From Alphaproteobacteria bacterium (lineage in GTDB: Bacteria > Pseudomonadota > Alphaproteobacteria > Rhizobiales > Hyphomicrobiaceae), in the NCBI GenBank assembly GCA_022600335.1, contig JAHZKN010000213.1, positions 1 to 11,180 of the forward strand: a stretch of 11,180 nt of DNA, read 5' to 3'. Below, piece by piece: positions 6,442 through 11,180 of this stretch. The position numbers and the translations under genes were made by a program. A model generated the notes under the pieces. The model had not been told where the DNA came from. It searched no databases and was given only the letters and a program-made list of their open reading frames with translations. The first letter of the stretch is position 1, and every line of letters begins with the position of its first letter.

Positions 6442-7839
6442 ATGACACCAGATATAGAACCAGACATCCAGCCCCACCATCGCACAACACTGTCGGATTG
6501 GACGACCAGGCTTTCTTTGCGCACAGCGACCGGGCCATGGTTTGATCCAATTGCACTTTACGCATTAAAGCGCTGGATGTTCCCGCTGTCCCGCCTGTGG
6601 GCAGCCGCCAACGCAGCGAATGGCGACGTCCAGGCCTTCCTAGAGGCTGCACCGATCACAGATCCCAAAGTTGATCGCGTGCGTATTGAAGACGCTTTGG
6701 TTCTTGTGGATGAAGCGCGCCTCACGGCAGAAGCCACAGATGTGCATTGGGAAAGGACGCTGTTTTCAGAGTCTGAAATCAACAACTATGAGCTCCGCCT
6801 GGCGGAACGTGCCAGACGCAGCCGTCGTCACATCTTTTACGCAGCTCGCCGCCATTTTCGATTTCTACGTACAAGTAACACACCTCTTGCCAAGCAACGC
6901 GTGGAGACACGTGAGGTCGCAGCTGAGCGTTTCGGCCATCTCATTGCAAACAAAGAACCATTGGCGGGCGTGCCGCAACCAATGCCACGGGTTGAGGTGT
7001 CACACGCGATTCTGCGACCGGATGTGACGGAGCAGTGGTTACGCTTCCCATCTCCTTCTAAGACAATGAACGACACCGCCACCGCGCACGTTTTCACACC
7101 TGTCGGAGTCCCCAATCCGCCGACATTGATTTTTGGACACGGTGTCTGCGTGGAAACCGAACACTGGAAAGGCCTGCTTGATGAAGTGGCGACATTGGTC
7201 GCCGGTGGCATCCGCGTGATCCGCCCCGAAGCACCCTGGCACGGCTATCGCACACCACATGGATATTACGGTGGTGAGCGGATTATCGAAGTGTTTCCTT
7301 CCGCTGCCATCGAAGCATTTTCTGCCGCTATCCAGGAATGGGCCGTTCTTGCCGACTGGGCGCGAAAAACTTCAAACGGTCCGTTGGCCTTTGGCGGCAC
7401 AAGTCTTGGCGCGCTAACCGCACAATGTGCCGGCGAACAAAGTAAGGCGTGGCCAGGTCGTCTCAGACCGGACGGGCTCTTCCTGATCACCCATTCCGCA
7501 AATTTGTTAGAAACGATTATCGATGGCGATCTGACACGTCTTTGGGGCGATCCAGAAAAAGCCCAAGCCATGGGGTGGGACGCTGACACTGCCGCTCAGT
7601 ACCTTAGCCTTCTTGACCCCGGACCTTATCCGGCCGTACCAGCAACCAATATCGTTTCCGTTCTTGGCAGTCGCGATCGCGTGACACCTTTTGCCAGCGG
7701 CAAAGACCTACTCGACCGTTGGGGAGTCCCAGACGCCAATCGATTTATTTGGTGGCGCGGTCACTTTAGTGTTCCGACAACGTTGGTTCACGATGATGCT
7801 CCGGTCAGAAAGTTCTGCAGCATCATGAATCGTCTGTGA
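6442..7839 (+). CDS. Alpha/beta hydrolase family protein
   Basis: The 465-residue protein has a C-terminal alpha/beta hydrolase domain (about 210-465). The oxyanion-loop HG is in LIFGHGVCVE (229-238). The nucleophile elbow is GGTSLG (318-323), with S321 as the likely catalytic Ser. The acid is probably D412 in LGSRDRVTPF, and the base H441 in WWRGHFSVP. The first 200 residues are helical and Arg/Ala-rich and belong to no domain I can name. They make the protein much larger than a minimal hydrolase. The arrangement (long N-terminal part, GHG, GTSLG, late GHF) reminds me of the ABHD18-like group, but this is memory, not a search. There is no signal peptide, so it is cytoplasmic or membrane-associated. 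It is divergent from the phospholipid acyltransferase gene, so a lipid or acyl ester substrate is a reasonable but unproven guess. Only a weak Shine-Dalgarno sequence precedes the ATG. Confidence 0.82.
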   Translation: MTPDIEPDIQPHHRTTLSDWTTRLSLRTATGPWFDPIALYALKRWMFPLSRLWAAANAANGDVQAFLEAAPITDPKVDRVRIEDALVLVDEARLTAEATDVHWERTLFSESEINNYELRLAERARRSRRHIFYAARRHFRFLRTSNTPLAKQRVETREVAAERFGHLIANKEPLAGVPQPMPRVEVSHAILRPDVTEQWLRFPSPSKTMNDTATAHVFTPVGVPNPPTLIFGHGVCVETEHWKGLLDEVATLVAGGIRVIRPEAPWHGYRTPHGYYGGERIIEVFPSAAIEAFSAAIQEWAVLADWARKTSNGPLAFGGTSLGALTAQCAGEQSKAWPGRLRPDGLFLITHSANLLETIIDGDLTRLWGDPEKAQAMGWDADTAAQYLSLLDPGPYPAVPATNIVSVLGSRDRVTPFASGKDLLDRWGVPDANRFIWWRGHFSVPTTLVHDDAPVRKFCSIMNRL

Positions 7840-7873
7840 GGCGCGCGAGGTCGAGTGACCGCAGCCAGCATAC

Positions 7874-8476
7874 CTAAACGTCGAAATTATACATCTCGTC
7901 TGATGTCGCCGGCACAATCGGAAACTTACTCCCACCACTGACGACAAAGTACTCAGCATCTTCGTCTTGCGACGTCGCAACCGCAAGTTCAATTAAATCA
8001 AAATAGAGCGGGCGCGTGAGGCGCGCATAAAGTCTGCCGCGCACACGCACATAGGGCTTGAGTCCACCACTTTCGACTTGCTCACGGAAAAGCAACGGAT
8101 GGTCTGACTCGCAGCGCACAATGTCATCGGTATTGGTGCGGAAGGTCAGTGTCTGCTCTGGCCCTGATCCGTCAACCTGCATCTCAACGGCCAGAAACGG
8201 TGCGTCCACCACCGCAATGTCTACCTTTTCCACTGGTGTTACGAGATAATGCTTACCGTCTTTTTCGCACCGCAACACGCGGGCAAACAGCTGCACCAAA
8301 GGCATGCGTGAAATGGGGCTATCGCGGTAGCTCCAAGCACCCCGCGCATCGATTTTGAGCCCAATATCGCCACAATATGGGGGATCCCATTGCTCGACAG
8401 GAGCACTGCCCCGCACGGAGGCTTGGCGAATAAGCTCACCAAGACCCTGGATACGGCTCGCCTGAGTGGTTGCCAT
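7874..8476 (-). CDS. DUF1285 domain protein
   Basis: The 200-residue protein matches the DUF1285 family as I know it. Its opening motif is PPYCGDIGLKIDARGAWSY (about 32-50), followed by SPISRMPLVQLFARVLR, then HYLVTPVEKVDIAVVDAPFL, and later GGLKPYVRVRGRLYARLTR. It is soluble and beta-rich, with no signal peptide or membrane segment. No biochemical function is established for the family to my knowledge. The start is secure: AAAGGAG stands nine bases before the ATG. It is divergent from the MoxR/DUF58 operon, and DUF1285 genes are commonly found beside such operons in Alphaproteobacteria, so a link in function is possible. Its 3' end converges on the hydrolase gene with only 34 bases between them. 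Confidence 0.9.
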   Translation of the reverse strand: MATTQASRIQGLGELIRQASVRGSAPVEQWDPPYCGDIGLKIDARGAWSYRDSPISRMPLVQLFARVLRCEKDGKHYLVTPVEKVDIAVVDAPFLAVEMQVDGSGPEQTLTFRTNTDDIVRCESDHPLLFREQVESGGLKPYVRVRGRLYARLTRPLYFDLIELAVATSQDEDAEYFVVSGGSKFPIVPATSDEMYNFDV

Positions 8477-8642
8477 CAGCTACAACTCCTTTCGAACCTT
8501 TATCGCCGTGATCAGCAGCACTCTTACAGAGTGTTAACTTGACCCTGCAGCCCACCTCACAGACGACAGGTGGAGGCGAAATTGCATCACACACTCGGCC
8601 TAAAGTCGCCGTGACAAATCCAGCCAAGGGCACCACCGTCTT
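8477..8642. promoter_or_regulatory. Divergent control region between DUF1285 and MoxR genes with two dyads
   Basis: This 166-base region separates two divergent starts. It contains CACTCT-TAC-AGAGTG (8519-8533) and CCACCT-N10-AGGTGG (8552-8573). Between them TTGACC (8539-8544) is a possible rightward -35, but no good -10 follows at 17 bases. The dyads could be operators serving both directions. Confidence 0.4.
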
Positions 8643-9641
8643 ATGAATTCCGTGACAGAATCTCCAGATACAATTGTGCCGCAGCTTGAAGCCGCTGCTG
8701 AGCGCATTCAAAAGGCGCACAAAGCTGCGGCGACCGTCATCTTTGGTCAGGACACAGTGATTGAAAGAACCTTGATCACTATTCTTTCTGGCGGGCATGC
8801 ATTGCTGATCGGTGTTCCCGGTCTTGCCAAAACGTTGCTGGTCGAAACTCTGGGCACGGTTCTGGGTCTTGATGCAAAGCGCATTCAGTTCACGCCAGAC
8901 TTGATGCCGTCGGATATTATTGGTGCCGAGGTGTTAGAAGACACCCCCGGCGAGCGCCGATCGTTTCGCTTTATCAAGGGCCCGATCTTTACGCAGCTGT
9001 TGATGGCCGACGAAATCAATCGCGCCAGCCCGAAAACGCAATCGGCCCTCTTGCAAGCCATGCAAGAGCATCATGTCACGGTTGCCGGACAGCGCCATGA
9101 TGTCTCAAGTCCGTTTCACGTCTTAGCAACACAAAACCCGCTTGAGCAGGAAGGCACATACCCGTTGCCGGAAGCGCAACTTGACCGGTTCCTTTTGCAG
9201 ATTGATGTCGGCTATCCAGATCAAGATTCCGAACGGCAAATGCTGCATGCCACAACCGGCACTGGCTCACAGGCGGTGGCGACCGTGCTTGGCGCCGAAG
9301 ACTTGATTGCGACGCAAAAATTGGTGCGCAAAATGCCGGTCTCAGACAAAGTGATCGATGCAATTTTGACGTTGGTGCGATCGGCGCGCCCCGGCACCGG
9401 TGCCAGTGAAGACACGGATCGGCTGGTCGCTTGGGGTCCCGGCCCGCGCGCCAGCCAGGCGTTCTCTCTTGCGGTGCGCGCCAAAGCGCTCATCGATGGC
9501 CGTCTTGCACCGTCTGTTGAGGATGTCATTGCACTGGCGGAGCCGATCCTCAAACATCGCATGGCGCTGTCTTTCTCCGCCCGCGCCGAGGGTCATGATC
9601 TCAGTCAAATCATTCACGAGCTTGCTGCGCAGCTGGAGTAA
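8643..9641 (+). CDS. MoxR family AAA+ ATPase
   Basis: The 332-residue product is a MoxR-type AAA+ ATPase. Walker A is GVPGLAKT (57-64). Walker B is LLMADEINRA (119-128), with D123 and E124 for magnesium and hydrolysis. Next come SPKTQSALLQAMQEH (129-143) and sensor 1 ATQNPLEQEGTYPLPEAQLD (162-181). A sensor-2 region, GPGPRAS, lies at 265-271. Length and domains are full. MoxR proteins form rings that work with vWA-domain proteins to insert cofactors or remodel protein complexes. Two such vWA proteins follow directly, the first with only an 8-base gap, so this is one operon. The Shine-Dalgarno sequence AAGGG is 12 bases from the ATG, a rather long spacing, but no better start exists. Cytoplasmic, likely recruited to the membrane. 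The client is unknown. Confidence 0.93.
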   Translation: MNSVTESPDTIVPQLEAAAERIQKAHKAAATVIFGQDTVIERTLITILSGGHALLIGVPGLAKTLLVETLGTVLGLDAKRIQFTPDLMPSDIIGAEVLEDTPGERRSFRFIKGPIFTQLLMADEINRASPKTQSALLQAMQEHHVTVAGQRHDVSSPFHVLATQNPLEQEGTYPLPEAQLDRFLLQIDVGYPDQDSERQMLHATTGTGSQAVATVLGAEDLIATQKLVRKMPVSDKVIDAILTLVRSARPGTGASEDTDRLVAWGPGPRASQAFSLAVRAKALIDGRLAPSVEDVIALAEPILKHRMALSFSARAEGHDLSQIIHELAAQLE

Positions 9642-9649
9642 ATTCTTTT

Positions 9650-10654
9650 ATGACACGCAGCCCCGTGAGCACCACGTCGCACGGCACGCCGGTGAACACT
9701 GGTGTGTTGGCTGATATCGAGCACGACGCGCGCGAAGTCGCCGAGCGCCTGCCCGATTTGTTGCTTGATGCGCAGCGTATCGCGCAAACCGTTGCGCATG
9801 GCATTCATGGCCGTCGCCGCGCGGGACCTGGCGAAACGTTCTGGCAATTCCGGCAACTCCAAGCTACCGACTCCATTCAGATGATAGATTGGCGCCGCTC
9901 AGCGAGCTCCGATCATCTCTATGTACGCGAACGCGAATGGGAAGCCGCCCACACAATGTGGCTGTGGCCGGATCTTTCGCCATCGATGGGGTTTAAGAGC
10001 CATCTGTCGCAAACAACAAAGCGAGACCGCGCTCTGCTTCTAGCAATGGCTAGTGCCGACTTACTGGTGCGCAGCGGAGAGCGCGTCGGCCTGATGGGCC
10101 TAACGCGGCCGATGGCAAGCCGGCAGGCGGCAAGCCGCCTCGCCGAAGCAATTGCGGTCAACTTAGCAAGTCCTGTACTCGCCGACGGGGCACCACCAGA
10201 GGCCATCGCGGGACGCTTCTCGTCTGTGCTTTTGTTCAGTGATTTTCTGGATCCCCTTGAGCAAATAATGGAGCGTCTCGGCAGCATTGCCAGTGTTGGC
10301 GTTACCGGACATGTGGTGCAGGTGCTCGATCCAGCCGAGGAGACCTTGCCGTATCAGGGACGCGCCGAATTTCTCGCTGTTGAAGGTGGTGAGCGATGGA
10401 TCGGCGACCGCGTGGAAAGTCTCCGCGAAGCCTACCAGCAGAAACTGCAGCAACACCGTGCTGAACTGTCGTCATTCCTGACCCGGCTTGGCTGGTCGAT
10501 GACGGTGCATCATACAGACCGGCCGGCCGCAGAATTGTTGCTGCAGCTCATTGCGCACCTTGAAGGCAACACAACCAACACGCCCCAAAGTACTTCCGCC
10601 AGCACGTTTGCCACGGCAGGACAAAATCAAGCGCTACCGCGGGGGACATCGTGA
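9650..10654 (+). CDS. DUF58 family vWA-like protein
   Basis: The 334-residue protein carries the DUF58 core: GRRRAGPGETFWQFRQL (54-70), then SIQMIDWRRSA (75-85) and YVREREWE (91-98). It continues with WLWPDLSPSM (104-113), where D108-x-S110-x-S112 is the DxSxS metal-ion site of a vWA fold, here intact. A second half (about 195-240) resembles the rest of the vWA sheet (SVLLFSDFLDPLEQIM). No membrane segment is seen. DUF58 proteins are the usual partners of MoxR ATPases and are thought to link the ATPase to its client. The gene starts eight bases after the MoxR stop, with GGAG inside the end of that gene. It ends in a GTGA overlap with the next gene, so the three are translationally coupled. 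The last 40 residues are Thr/Ser/Asn/Gln-rich and probably disordered. Confidence 0.92.
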   Translation: MTRSPVSTTSHGTPVNTGVLADIEHDAREVAERLPDLLLDAQRIAQTVAHGIHGRRRAGPGETFWQFRQLQATDSIQMIDWRRSASSDHLYVREREWEAAHTMWLWPDLSPSMGFKSHLSQTTKRDRALLLAMASADLLVRSGERVGLMGLTRPMASRQAASRLAEAIAVNLASPVLADGAPPEAIAGRFSSVLLFSDFLDPLEQIMERLGSIASVGVTGHVVQVLDPAEETLPYQGRAEFLAVEGGERWIGDRVESLREAYQQKLQQHRAELSSFLTRLGWSMTVHHTDRPAAELLLQLIAHLEGNTTNTPQSTSASTFATAGQNQALPRGTS

Positions 10655-11180
10655 GCCTCGCAGCCCTTTCCTTTCTTAATCCATGGCTGTTGGCAGCACT
10701 TGCCAGCTTGCCCCTGATTTACTGGCTGCTCAAAACTGTGCCGCCGCGTCCACGACAAATATCATTCCCACCAACACGCATTCTTACCGAGCTCAAGAAC
10801 CGGGAAAAGACTCCAGCCAAAACACCATGGTGGTTGTTGCTGTTACGGCTCGCGGCTGCGGCCTTAGTCATTTTGGCGCTTGCCGGTCCCATTTTTGATC
10901 CAAGCAAAAACCAAGCCCTGAAGGGTGACGGACCGATCGCCATTGTTGTTGACAACAGCTGGGCGGCGGCTGCGCATTGGCCCGATCGCGTGACAATGAT
11001 CGAGCGCTTTATCAACCGGGCCGAAGCACAAAAGAGACCATTGCTTCTGGTGCCAACAACGCTCTCAGCAAAGCCTGAAAGCTTACAGCTGTTGAGCCCC
11101 AACGAAGCCCGAACCGCAGCGCGAGCGCTGAAGCCACAGCCTTTCGCACCCGACCACGTCGGCACGCTAAGCCGTCTGAC
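10651..11180 (+). CDS. BatA-like membrane protein with vWA-type domain (DUF4159 group?), N-terminal part
   Basis: The frame runs from a GTG start overlapping the DUF58 stop (GTGA) and leaves the window after 176 codons. Residues 8-27 and 60-80 are two membrane helices. The segment around FLNPWLLAALASLPLIYWLL, then PWWLLLLRLAAAALVILALA, is the signature of the aerotolerance-regulator (BatA) N-terminal domain. After the second helix, GDGPIAIVVDNSWAAAAHW (92-110) begins a vWA-like domain. Here the metal motif would be D101-x-S103-x-A105, so its last Ser is missing. From what I recall, the large DUF4159 proteins that sit after MoxR and DUF58 in Alphaproteobacteria start this way and lack a full metal site. 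The DUF4159 part itself would lie beyond the right edge, so that name is a prediction. It should sit in the inner membrane and complete the MoxR/vWA module. Confidence 0.85.
   Translation, partial: MSLAALSFLNPWLLAALASLPLIYWLLKTVPPRPRQISFPPTRILTELKNREKTPAKTPWWLLLLRLAAAALVILALAGPIFDPSKNQALKGDGPIAIVVDNSWAAAAHWPDRVTMIERFINRAEAQKRPLLLVPTTLSAKPESLQLLSPNEARTAARALKPQPFAPDHVGTLSRL

Noticed and set aside
7849..7860. Small hairpin GGTC-GAGT-GACC between the convergent hydrolase and DUF1285 genes
   Set aside because: Only four base pairs and no T-run on either side, so it is too weak to call as a terminator.
1..11180. Mobile elements, CRISPR arrays, tRNA or rRNA genes, phage or defence islands
   Set aside because: No transposase, integrase, spaced repeats, cloverleaf-like sequence or typical defence gene neighbourhood was seen; the SbcD/SMC-like pair is better explained as a housekeeping DNA repair complex.

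Overview
The window looks like ordinary chromosomal DNA of an alphaproteobacterium, probably of the Hyphomicrobiales or a close relative. This is inferred from the gene families and was not tested by a search. The pointers are the SbcD-like/SMC-like pair, a DUF1285 protein divergent from a MoxR–DUF58–vWA cluster, a PlsB-type acyltransferase of under 500 residues, and a small secreted Arg/Gly/Tyr-rich protein with a two-cysteine C-terminal motif. I see no rRNA, tRNA, CRISPR array, insertion sequence, phage gene or attachment site.

The left part (1-3328) reads leftwards. First comes a GNAT acetyltransferase. After a 186-base gap follows a two-gene operon: an SbcD/Mre11-like metallophosphoesterase whose stop codon overlaps, by ATGA, the start of an SMC/Rad50-like ATPase that runs off the left edge. 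The pair is expected to act on DNA ends or structures. Each protein departs from the textbook at one key position: Gln replaces a metal-ligand His in the phosphoesterase, and Ala replaces the first Gly of the Walker A loop in the ATPase.

The middle part (3477-6284) also reads leftwards. It holds an acyltransferase of the PlsB type for phospholipid synthesis, an unrecognised membrane-anchored 160-residue protein, and a small secreted RG-rich protein with a very strong ribosome binding site. The 305-base gap at 3900-4204 carries no convincing gene, but it has a long-range inverted repeat enclosing two 9-base near-identical direct repeats.

The right part starts with an alpha/beta hydrolase (6442-7839) divergent from the acyltransferase. 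It converges on a DUF1285 gene (7874-8476). DUF1285 is in turn divergent from a tightly packed rightward operon: a MoxR AAA+ ATPase, a DUF58 protein with an intact vWA metal site, and the start of a two-helix BatA-like vWA protein cut by the right edge. The MoxR/vWA set is a typical chaperone-type module, probably at the inner membrane, whose substrate cannot be told from here.

I did not find a convincing new system. The best leads are the secreted RG-rich protein, the unrecognised cysteine-clustered membrane protein, the altered catalytic positions in the DNA-repair pair, and several dyads in intergenic regions.
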